The translations under genes were made by a program, and so were the position numbers. A stretch of DNA of 22,293 nucleotides, taken from a virus. Positions 12,601 through 17,200 of the stretch are shown here, piece by piece (positions within the stretch are counted from its first letter, which is position 1; each line of letters starts with the position of its first letter). Where the stretch lies: the IMG/VR virus record IMGVR_UViG_3300020183_000505, positions 1-22,293 of that record; one strand, given 5' to 3'. The notes under the pieces are model-generated. The model did no database searches, was not told where the DNA came from, and worked only from the letters and a program-made list of their open reading frames with translations.

Positions 12601-12687
12601 TATACACAAAATGGAGTGACTGGTATTAGAACAGGTTCTCTAATAAGTAGAAAAAATCCATTGAAGTATCAAAATTATATTTTATAA
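607..12687 (+). CDS. Giant 4026-residue baseplate-wedge-region structural protein with YHYH domain (gene 7 position)
   Basis: The protein is unrecognised by symbol but is of a type common in T4-like marine phages, lying between gp6 and gp8 where T4 has gene 7 (T4 gp7: 1032 residues). The start at 607 opens a helical N-terminus (QYVREEFPLVSEFLSQYY, residues about 19-36). Then come an IGDEIITYTG module (about 102-130), a helix-rich stretch ending FLPGFEDRSLA (152-185), and a baseplate-type motif, KDFYSSKGTDQSFKILF, followed by PREFLFRPSDAG (209-252). A YHYH domain with GWAYDGNPIYGPYGYA lies at about 1202-1372. A conserved-looking segment (GNWSYNAGFLNE, SVDYDTWEDAV-type, HTAGFKKFSDYQLE) is at about 2420-2500. 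A further segment, KNRELYEASINPSAYL, is near 3690, and a C-terminus ends NPLKYQNYIL. Between these lie many beta-rich modules (GxGY, HGL-TGD, VGxGTT). There is no signal peptide or membrane segment. The most likely role is an enlarged wedge/outer-baseplate protein that does the structural job of gp7 and may add receptor or fibre contacts. Homology to T4 gp7 itself is not visible. Confidence 0.85.
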   Translation: MIEKRVQFNDIVKNQLPQYVREEFPLVSEFLSQYYLSQEYQGGAVDLIQNIDNYIKLNEITNLNQSVILEGPISFDNETINIDLDNSPKGTSGFPDSYGLLKIGDEIITYTGKTSSSFTGCIRGFSGVSSYQKIDNPEELVFKSTLALEHSKGSIIKNLSVLFLNEFLKKIKRQFLPGFEDRSLAVRKIPRVAGGPTNDFPLDQNIFIKQSKDFYSSKGTDQSFKILFSALYGENVEIIKPREFLFRPSDAGYKITNDLVVESISGNPFELRNLTLKQDTYGNINAANAPITKVEKVNVGVNTNSYYQISLDSGYDRDIIVDGAIYGKFSVHPKTKVIGQVSIGQTYIDVDSTVGFPQSGELFVQYPSGNSGIISYKSKSFTQFFQCTNNTETIPDNTSIDINTFAYSFAGIGSTNQIKIKIRSVLNSLNINNSGYYHTPGETIKIKTLGISPKEKSLNNWYFNTATTFNVKNIKLVGSKNYEITLFDMHSFRVNDRITITSSDNSSYSFTITNILSSRIFNCEGPTTLNMTLSFTVKRNRLKTSSTKYPINNFDANVQNTYQLKDKTLVSSSSLPYYSKSIDPQILSYTLDGLVGAGNTFTITSGVDHGFYTGDAVYYTPQKNGETIISSLFDEGIYYVKRVDQNRIQLSRSRSNIFNKIFVTLDSEKFITNNKIEILRFKEKSLTHQKLLREISNPVNDRKIHATLPGQTGIFVNGVEVLNYKSKDSVYYGDIEEVEVISGGQNYDIVNPPQLIIQDAIGVGATGYCSIKGFLKEIRISDPGFDYSETPKVIISGGNGANATAEAILTDTLHEVSFNSEEKSGIVNITNNTLGFTTYHKFRNNELIIYKTFSQDGISGLTTDSKYYVSVQNSTTVKLHKTFNDSVLGINTISLTGYGKGNHSLEAFNKKKLVSSIVVMNNGSGYENKKRTCSSVGIDTSLNTITIKNHGYNSGEIVTYSVDGSSASGLSTTSRYYVTKLTDNTFKLSNVGLTTDSLDFFYKTKQYVDIDSVGVGTHIFNYPNITVDIVGNIGIASISNQQFKCTVQPIFQGEITSVHLINGGVGYGSSDIINFFREPSIEVYSGSGATLYPIVVDGKISEVLVNDNGDSYTSPPKIIIDGDGTGASLTPILTNGQITSVKIINSGKGYSQNLTTLKIVSPGSGVKFKTKIKTWTINLFKKYFDILNEDDGVLVEALNKDYGVQYCHLYAPRELRKTSYASDISGNPLYLEPDLNTLNNTEIISSTTNQNHSPIIGWAYDGNPIYGPYGYATKNGGGLIVKMKSGYKQSLKSNRPSFPSEFFVEDFDFLPSDDETVLDENNGRFCKTPDFPNGVYAYFATFEDSLDQGGIFGGYRRPKFPYLIGKNYHSSPNKFNFNPASNQDKYNLNTSSWLRNSSSYNFNEENSNYDYLIFPNKFKEQTSQIKTTSVGSVESIGIITGGLNYKVNDKILLNPSNTKGQGFSAKVSRLSGKEVSSVSLSSTTINNIEFYPLNGDGSFIGFSSLPHGLNDFDLIRISGLSTTSSFIEGSYRAGITTNKLLVVGVGTTSLGISSTGITGIVTYIPVTGNLFYPNIKENDILQIENEKVKVLNIDPVSSRIRVLRQIDGTVGSAHTANTPIFEISKKFNVNSGYSTTFSNLRNKEIYFNPKESVGLGTISGVGIGSTLTFSNPGAGITQTFISTKTIYLPDHRLETGDSLIYNSNGGSTIAISTNGISSINVSDGATFFVAKLTSDLIGISTVKVGLGTTGTFVGIASTTSSQSTVFFTGIGTGVYHSFKTNYSNILTGRIDKNIAIVSTAETHGLTTGDNITISVNPSIATTFYVKYNEYNRRITVNSKTFASANIDIEKNSINISNHDLYNGQVAIHTSSSPSGGLQNNKIYYVYVVDEDTIKLTETLYDSTSSKPSIVNITSSSSGTLSLVNPPIDIYRNSTIHFDLSDPSLFHRQGTLTVASFDFNIFTDKNFSKKYERIENNNLVVEKIGTAGVSTSVKVSVTINKNTPQLLFYNLTPANLISIPTNKKEIVIDTDAYQNNTIFVNDSLYTGSYDVTVSTGSTFTYNLLEHPESTEYTKNNSLIKYDTNSITAFGPIEDIDIVSKGFGFDVIPGISTISSKTGSNALLEPQSSSIGIIKKVKIENIGFDYSADSTVRPIAKIPQVLKVKPLSSFDSVGVTSVGIGYITAPKLIVIDGNTRKPVLDIDLRYNTENDTVTILKNTKGLFAVNPTIIPTQNCNGVGISSVSYNPATKDVTAFLSVGFTTVGGFPFSVNDKVLIENVGIKTVGAGSTYKGYNSENYNYELFKIKSINPNYGGLGASIVYNLTGLLSSGEEPGEFDSAKSSGRAIPEKHFPIFNVKLKINDFFIGEEVSILGDNNIGKLIRWNPITEYVSIESGEDFEVGRIILGRSSNSQALIKESINYDSDYTLDSFSKVLGNWSYNAGFLNENSQRIQDSFYYQNFSYSLKSTVDYDTWEDAVSNLNHTAGFKKFSDYQLESKLFNPNSMIVGLTTNTTDIDLKIDLTGIVDLNCVYNFDLVRENALNINSNLVSNEIIFNSAILNDYFESVGNRVLLIDDISSQFNSNPRSLQYSIIHRTPVSFARVQKYIIYTRDTRYTDERQLTIASFLIDNNNLTYLNQYGLEGIDDLGYYDVVIDGTDVILQFYPIKYEVNDYDVTTISYNLKDTLSSVGNINFGCVSIASSSIFVSAGTTTTIVGIATTYTSSKILVEMGTPTGLYQYDEISLVHDGTNVQILEFGKLNNLSNEDYVGAGIGTYNAYISGSNVNLDFKPNPGIAATVNLINVSIADTSSTGIGTYQMRHVLISSTSTSIASTSSPTANVVGTYPETAGAAYFIVQVSDITNNRHQMSEVLVIDNETHSQTFQTEYGVVATFAGLGTIGSVNSTITNLTFTPLPNIDVAVKVYMNAFTFDEVGNLPDQIDLNNAIIETDFSNYYGTETDIKRAFGLTYETKPIFVRDFLGNSNTIVDITKDTVTIPNHFFVTGEKLSYSSAGINSNQSIGIATTSVVGLGTTDKLPSTIYVVKIDEKTLKFAESSENALKAIPVTFDLTSVGIGTSHTLYAHNQNNKVLIALDNNIQSPIVSTSQTTTLAGGVSSIDDIIYFTGITSFFGGDLIRIGSEILRIDGVGIGSTNGIRVKRSWLGTNYAGYSTGSLVTKVVGDYNIVGNSINFVTAPYGNIPLTTSTAAPDSRYWLGVSTSSKFHGRMFMRSGEINGTNETYYKNYIFDDISGSFTGIANTFSLKSSGSNITGISTSNGVILINEIFQNAGATQNYVLSESSGETKITFVGTAKSIGYDVGISSFPRGGIIISVGSSAGFGYQPLVAAGGTAIVSAAGTIQSISIGNSGSGYRVGVQTVRVGVATSTTNVPSIHFIGTATVSNGNIVSVAVTNPGIGYTISNPPYVIFDYPLSYSNIPLVYASGSIPGIGQSASINVVVGQGSSVIDFELQSTGFGYGQGESLTLPIGGSTGIPTTSGYVPFTITIEKTINDKFSGWSVGDLDVLDSFDDLFDGDRRIFALKKAGETVSIIAAPGSSVKVDYTLLIFINDILQIPGEGYTFRGGNIITFTEAPKEGDTSKVIFYKGSGSIDVIKREVLDTVKIGDTLTISYSPSLNQTEILQEEERVVTSIDSVNVVSTNPYYGPGNINDPDLSRPVVWCRQMEDLFIDSKIVGKNRELYEASINPSAYLIKSVGVGSTEIFVDNVRPFFNPINETNAGGSDPFVFQRDIIIVSQDTKVSAAATSIVSVAGTISSIVISDGGVGYTTTPSVSIAGTTGVGIGTTVTALALATISNGSIVSIAITNPGFGYTSSNPPIVLIESPDNTVENNRIVSYEGDFGIISGISTTSVGVASTGLVFDLLISKDSFLRDSDVTGVTTVSGIQTGYYFVVYNSNVGNGVTSLNSDGSVIGVGTTCLDNVYRVSSVSIAQTHTVGFGLTYVAKVTVSLSNYNSLTGLGFSSFYGEYSWGKLTLSTRTDLNVFNAYTQNGVTGIRTGSLISRKNPLKYQNYIL
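2425..3660 (+). repeat. Protein-level HGL-TGD / YYV modules, N-terminal group
   Basis: Three copies of a 70-90 residue module begin near an Asn/Asp/Tyr-His pair and run on to a YYV strand: DHGFYTGDAVYY (His codon at 2431) to GIYYVKRVDQNRIQLS; YHKFRNNELIIY (3124) to KYYVSVQNSTTVKL; and NHGYNSGEIVTY (3454) to RYYVTKLTDNTFKLS. Copies two and three share the linker GLTTDS/GLSTTS directly before the tyrosines and end with a G-x-G-x-H (S/I) element. The GxGY cluster at 2815 is interleaved with these copies. Confidence 0.65.
2815..3030 (+). repeat. Protein-level GxGY beta modules, first cluster in the giant protein
   Basis: Two adjacent copies of a roughly 40-residue module with the pattern I-x-S/x-V-x-I-x-x-x-G-x-x-Y-x-x-x-P-x-V-x-I-x-G-G/D-G-x-G-A-x-A. 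The first reads VEVISGGQNYDIVNPPQLII and the second EIRISDPGFDYSETPKVI followed by SGGNGANATAEA. They cover residues about 737-808. A further, partial copy (SSIVVMNNGSGYENKK) follows near 3349. Alternating hydrophobic residues and glycine turns predict short beta hairpins. Confidence 0.7.
3766..4104 (+). repeat. Protein-level GxGY beta modules, second cluster (three copies)
   Basis: Three successive copies: TSVHLINGGVGYGSSD, then SEVLVNDNGDSYTSPPKIII with DGDGTGASLTPIL, then TSVKIINSGKGYSQN, covering residues about 1054-1166. The middle copy is the most complete and links to the third through NGQITSV, the same joint seen in later copies (NGNIVSV, NGSIVSI). The cluster ends just before the YHYH domain. 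Confidence 0.7.
4210..4722 (+). other. YHYH domain inside the giant protein
   Basis: Residues about 1202-1372 carry the hallmarks of the YHYH domain family: HSPIIGWAYDGNPIYGPYGY, then LDENNGRF, then FPNGVYAYFATFE, then KFPYLIG. The domain is frequent in T4-like marine phage structural proteins and in some bacterial extracellular proteins; its biochemical role is not established. Here it is flanked by GxGY modules upstream and HGL/VGxGTT modules downstream, so it appears to be an inserted globular domain on a repeat-built stalk. The name-giving YHYH tetrapeptide is not present literally; recognition rests on the AYDGNPIYGPYGY core and the YAYFAT strand. Confidence 0.75.
5119..6400 (+). repeat. 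Protein-level HGL-TGD / YYV modules, middle group
   Basis: Four further copies, more diverged: PHGLNDFDLIRISG (His at 5125), DHRLETGDSLIY (5677) with TFFVAKLTSD, THGLTTGDNITI (6013) with TFYVKYNEYNRRI, and NHDLYNGQVAIH (6178) with KIYYVYVVDEDTIKLTET. One more isolated copy, NHFFVTGEKLSY with TIYVVKIDEKTLKF, lies near 9589-9760. Thr/Gly-rich VGLGTT linkers separate them. Confidence 0.6.
10642..10881 (+). repeat. Internal duplication, copy 1 (80-residue double GxGY unit)
   Basis: This unit begins AIVSAAGTIQSISIGNSGSG-Y and ends VSNGNIVSVAVTNPGIGYT followed by ISNPPYVIF. It aligns with the unit at 11881-12117: by hand, 13 of the first 21 residues and 21 of the last 30 are identical, while the middle differs. 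Codon third positions differ widely, so the duplication is old or has been kept by selection. Confidence 0.7.
11881..12117 (+). repeat. Internal duplication, copy 2 (79-residue double GxGY unit)
   Basis: This is the partner of 10642-10881. It begins SIVSVAGTISSIVISDGGVG-Y and ends ISNGSIVSIAITNPGFGYT followed by SSNPPIVLI. It is one residue shorter than copy 1, with the difference in the variable middle (here TTGVGIGTTVTALAL). Another conserved-looking structural segment (KNRELYEASINPSAYL) lies between the copies, so this is not a simple tandem repeat. Confidence 0.7.
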
Positions 12688-12690
12688 ACC

Positions 12691-12698
12691 CATAAATA
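12691..12698 (+). promoter_or_regulatory. Candidate late promoter (CATAAATA) upstream of gp8
   Basis: The octamer CATAAATA differs in one base from the T4 late-promoter consensus TATAAATA and lies in the 27-base gap before gp8, 24 bases upstream of the ATG. The same octamer precedes gp13. If it works as in T4, the transcript would begin about 10 bases before the ATG, leaving a very short leader without a Shine-Dalgarno sequence. The background is extremely AT-rich, so chance occurrence cannot be excluded. Confidence 0.45.
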
Positions 12699-12714
12699 AA
12701 TAAAAAATCTCAAA

Positions 12715-14271
12715 ATGTCAGCAATTATAACTGATCAAGTTAGAATATTAAACGCACAAAATTTTGTTGCTGGTGTAACTACAACGGCAAATGCTTATTA
12801 TTCATTTATTGCACTGCCAAATCCAACTAATATTCAATCTGATTGGGACGTAAATCCACCAAATCCCATAGATAATTTTGATGAAGAAAATAATTATTGG
12901 GATACTGTAATAGCACTGAAAAAAATTACTAATAGTGATGTAAGACTCGTTGTTCCTAAGCGTTTTTGGAGGTCTGGTATAACATACGATATGTATCGCC
13001 ATGATTATAGTATTTCCAATCCGGCAAGATCTGGAGCTACTACTTTATATTCCGCAAATTATTTCGTAGTTAATAGTGAGTATAGAGTTTATATATGCCT
13101 ACAAAATGGGACAACTCCTGAAACAACAAATGGTCAACCTTCATTGGATGAACCAACATTCACTGACTTGGAACCAAAATCTGCTGGAACTAGTGGAGAT
13201 GGATATATTTGGAAATACTTATATACTATAAAAGCCTCTGAAATTTCTAAATTTGAATCTACCGATTTTATTCCCGTTCCACTAGAATGGGAAACTTCTA
13301 CGGAAAATGCTGCGATAAGAGACAATGCAGTAGACGGATCGATCAAAATTGTAACGATTACCAATCGAGGAGTAGGAGTTGGAACTGCTAACAGAACCTA
13401 TACTAGAGTCCCTATAAAAGGAGATGGAACTGGGGCAGAATGCACGGTAACGATTAATAATGATCAAGAAGTAGAATCTGTAAATATATCAAATCAAGGT
13501 TCCGGATATACATACGGTAATATTGATTTAAGTGCCGGTAATGTTCCAAAAGGTTCAACTCAACCAACTTTTAATGTAATCATTTCCCCCCAAGGAGGGC
13601 ATGGTCACGACATTTACAGAGAACTTGGGGCAAAAAATGTTCTTCTTTATTCAAGAATAGAAAATGATATAGAAAATCCTGATTTCATTACTGGAAATCA
13701 AATAGCACGAGTTGGTGTAGTAGAAAATCCAAAAGCATATGATTCGATTCAAAATTTAAGTTTGGATAAGGCAAGTGCTGTTTATGCATTAAAACTAACA
13801 GGAAGTGGTTCTGGAACTGCTACTTTTACAGCAGACTCCGTTATTACTCAAACAACGGGAACTGGAGTTACAGCGGCAGGTAAGGTAGTCAGTTATGATC
13901 CAACAACAGGAGTTTTAAAATATTGGCAGGATAGAACGCTTGCTGGTTTTACAACAACTCCTGGAGCTGGAATTGGTACAACAAATCCAGTTTATGGATA
14001 TAACTTAAATAGATTTTTAAGTTCTCCAACTGGATCTGGAAATCTTACTATTTCTGGTGGTTCAGTTTCTTTAGGAATTGATACTTCTTTTACTGGTGTA
14101 TCTACGATAATAAATAATAGAACTTACTATCTTGGACAATCCTTCACAAAAGGAATATCAAATCCAGAAGTTAAAAAATATTCTGGAAACATAATTTATG
14201 TTGATAATAGACCTTCTATCACCCGTTCATCTAACCAAAAAGAAGACATTAAAGTAATATTGCAATTCTAA
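12715..14271 (+). CDS. gp8: Baseplate wedge subunit gp8
   Basis: This is a structural protein of the phage baseplate wedge; in T4, gp8 (334 residues) forms a dimer that binds the gp6/gp7 core and helps hold gp10. Recognisable landmarks in T4 order are: an N-terminal domain with WDTVIALKKI and LVVPKRFWRSG (compare T4 VIPRRDWGDTRY), DGYIWKYLYTI at about residues 162-172 (T4 DGYVWEYLFEI), the FIPVP strand, the LGAKNVLL helix, and the C-terminus IIYVDNRPSITRSSNQKEDI ending KVILQF (T4 MIYMENRPPI ... EEINILFTF). The 518-residue length is about 180 more than T4. The extra residues lie mainly at about 208-278, which hold a GxGY module (VESVNISNQGSGY), and at about 360-460, a Thr/Gly-rich stretch with GAGIGTTNPVYGY. 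There is no clear Shine-Dalgarno; the A-rich leader carries a late-promoter-like octamer. The start is chosen because MSAIITDQVRILNA is followed directly by the family-like domain. Confidence 0.9.
   Translation: MSAIITDQVRILNAQNFVAGVTTTANAYYSFIALPNPTNIQSDWDVNPPNPIDNFDEENNYWDTVIALKKITNSDVRLVVPKRFWRSGITYDMYRHDYSISNPARSGATTLYSANYFVVNSEYRVYICLQNGTTPETTNGQPSLDEPTFTDLEPKSAGTSGDGYIWKYLYTIKASEISKFESTDFIPVPLEWETSTENAAIRDNAVDGSIKIVTITNRGVGVGTANRTYTRVPIKGDGTGAECTVTINNDQEVESVNISNQGSGYTYGNIDLSAGNVPKGSTQPTFNVIISPQGGHGHDIYRELGAKNVLLYSRIENDIENPDFITGNQIARVGVVENPKAYDSIQNLSLDKASAVYALKLTGSGSGTATFTADSVITQTTGTGVTAAGKVVSYDPTTGVLKYWQDRTLAGFTTTPGAGIGTTNPVYGYNLNRFLSSPTGSGNLTISGGSVSLGIDTSFTGVSTIINNRTYYLGQSFTKGISNPEVKKYSGNIIYVDNRPSITRSSNQKEDIKVILQF
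13336..13548 (+). repeat. GxGY beta module inserted in gp8
   Basis: Residues about 208-278 of gp8 read GSIKIVTITNRGVGVG ... VPIKGDGTGAECTVTINN ... EVESVNISNQGSGYTYGN, the same pattern as the modules of the giant upstream protein, including the I-x-G-D-G-T-G-A joint. T4 gp8 has no such element. Confidence 0.65.
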
Positions 14272-14277
14272 ACAACT

Positions 14278-17200
14278 ATGTCACAGGTTACCAATCTCAA
14301 CGTTGCTCCATATTTTGATGATTTCAATGCACTAAGAACAGGAGCAAAAGATAAGGACTATTATCAAGTTCTTTTTAAACCAGGATATCCTGTACAAGCA
14401 AGAGAATTAACTACACTACAATCAATATTACAAAATCAAATCGAAAGATTTGGTCAACACTTCTTTAAAGAAGGTGCTAAAGTTATTCCGGGAAATACTT
14501 CATATAATGCTTTCTATTATTCCATTCAATTACAGAATACTTATCTTGGAGTGCCTGTAGACTTGTACGCAAGTCTTTTAGTTGGCAAAAAAATAACAGG
14601 ATTAACATCTGGAGTTACTGCTGTAGTTGATAGGGCACTATTATCTACAGGTTCAGAAGGATCAGAAAGAGGAAAGACAACTCTTTATATTCAGTATTTA
14701 AATTCTGATCCAGTTAACAACACTGTAGAAACTTTTTCTGATGGCGAATTATTAACTTGTTCTGAAAATATTCAGACAGAGGATTTGGGATCTACCATTA
14801 TTCCTGCAGGACAACCTTTTGCATCTACATTAGAAGCAGAGGCAACATCAACAGGTTCTTCCTTTCAAATAACCAATGGAGTTTATTTTATTCGAGGAAG
14901 GTTTGTATCGGTAGAATCTGAAGTGCTTTTATTAGATCAATATTCAAACACTCCTAATTATAGAGTTGGATTATTTGTAACGGAAGAAATTATTAATTCT
15001 GATCTGGATGAAACATTAAATGACAATTCTCAAGGATACAATAACTATGCTGCCCCAGGCGCTGATAGATTAAAAATATCTATTAGACTTACCAAAAAAG
15101 CACTGAATGATTTTGATGATAATAATTTTGTTGAACTTGCCACCATTGAAAATGGAACTTTAAGATCTAAAAAGACAAACACTGACTATAATATTATTGC
15201 AGATGAATTTGCAAGAAGAACTTTTTCAGAATCTGGAAATTATACGACAAAGGCATTTGATATATTTTTAAATGAGTCTCTAAATGACAAAGAGGGTAAT
15301 AGAGGGATATATACAGAAAGTCAGTTAACTCCTGCTGGGTCTGTTCCTAATGATAATCTCGCATTGTATAGAGTTTCTCCGGGAAAGGCATTTGTACGTG
15401 GATATGAAGTCGAAACAATAAGTTCTAATTATCTAGATGTACCAAAACCAAGAACAACAAAAACTTTAAATAATCAATCATTTGCTTTTAATACTGGTTC
15501 ATCTTTTACATTAAACAGAGTATATGGTTCCCCAATTACAGGAATTGGTAATACATATGTCCTTAGTTTAAGAAGTGAAAGAGTAGGATCGAGTCAAACT
15601 ACTAGTGCAGGAAAAGAAATTGGATTAGCAAGAGTCTATGATTTTAAATTAGAGTCTGGATCTTATGATACAACCAACTCAAATTTGAATCGTTGGCAAA
15701 TATCTTTATATGATATCCAAACCACATCAGAAATTACGGTAAATGAACCAATCACATTAACTGTTCCGACTTATATAAAAGGAAATAGAAGTGGGGCAAC
15801 TGCCTTTTTGAAGGATGCAGTTACTGGTCAAAGAACTTTTTCTGTTTATGAAAAAAATGGCGAATTTGTAACCAATGAATCATTTACGATTAATGGCATC
15901 AATGACACTAGAGTTTCAATAGCGGTAACATCATACGGAATATCTGATGTAAAATCCGTTTATGGAATTGTTGGATCTGCAAAAACTTTCACTGCAGATA
16001 TTATTCCATCTATATCATTGGATGTTGGAACTGCGGTTATTTCTCCAGTTCATGCTGGAATAAGTACAGTAACATCAACTAATGTCAATTTCCCAAATAA
16101 CAATTTAAAAGTAGGAACACTGGTTAGATACAGTGATCCAAATTATACAGATCCGATTGTTGCATCAATTGTTAGCGTTGGAACAACTCAAGTTACTGTT
16201 TCTGGAGTAACAACTGTTTCCGGTATTGTAAATGGATCTCTCCCTAATACTACATTTAATGCTACTGATTTTAGTGTTTTAACATCAAAATTTGACTCCT
16301 CTTCAGATAATACATTTTATACCGTTTTACCAAAATCAACAATTTCGTCAGTTGATTTGTCTTCATCATCAATAAGTATCAGAAAACAATACAATGTAGA
16401 TATTGTAAGTGGACAACTTTCATTAGCAGTGTCTGCAGGAACTAACGAAACATTTTTACCATTTGATGAAGAAAGATACACTTTAGTTAGATCTGATGGA
16501 TCATATGAAATTTTAAGATCAGACAAACTAAGTTTTTCTTCAAATTTTAATACCCTCCAAATCTATGGTCTTGGATCCAATGATATTGGAGCGACTCTAT
16601 ATACAACTTTAAGAAAAATTTCACCAACATCAAAAATAAAAAATAAAAATAGAGTTAATACTTTAGTTATTAATAAATCTAAAAATTCTGCTTCTGGAAT
16701 TGGAAGCACAACGCTAAATGATGGATTAACATATGGAAATTATCCATATGGAACTAGAGTTCAGGATGATGTAATATCATTGAATGGGCCAGATGTAATT
16801 AATGTTCTAGGTGTTTTTGAATCAACTGATAATAATGATCCATCGGCACCAAAAATGACTTTGGCATCTATTAATAGTCCCACATCAAAAACAACAGATT
16901 TGGTGATAGGAGAAAAAATCTTTGGAAAAACTTCTGGGGCATCAGGAATAATTGCTGAAAGATTAACAGATTCTCAAATAACATTTATTATAAAATCTAG
17001 TTCAAACTTCATTGAGGGCGAAATAGTCGAATTTAAAGAATCTAGTGTTCAAGCTGTTATTTCATCACTCAGTAGTCCAAGTTTAAATATATCATCGAAA
17101 TTTACTTTTAACAATGGTCAAAATGGATTATTCTATAACTATGGAGTTATAAAAAGAAACCAATATACTTCTCAACCATTGAGAAAAATCAAAGTTTACT

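Noticed and set aside
607-12687. Naming the giant protein gp7
   Set aside because: Only gene order supports it. No residue-level similarity to T4 gp7 is visible, so no symbol is given.
12688-12714. Transcription terminator between the giant gene and gp8
   Set aside because: The gap is AT-rich, with no GC stem followed by a T-run. The only notable signal is the promoter-like octamer.
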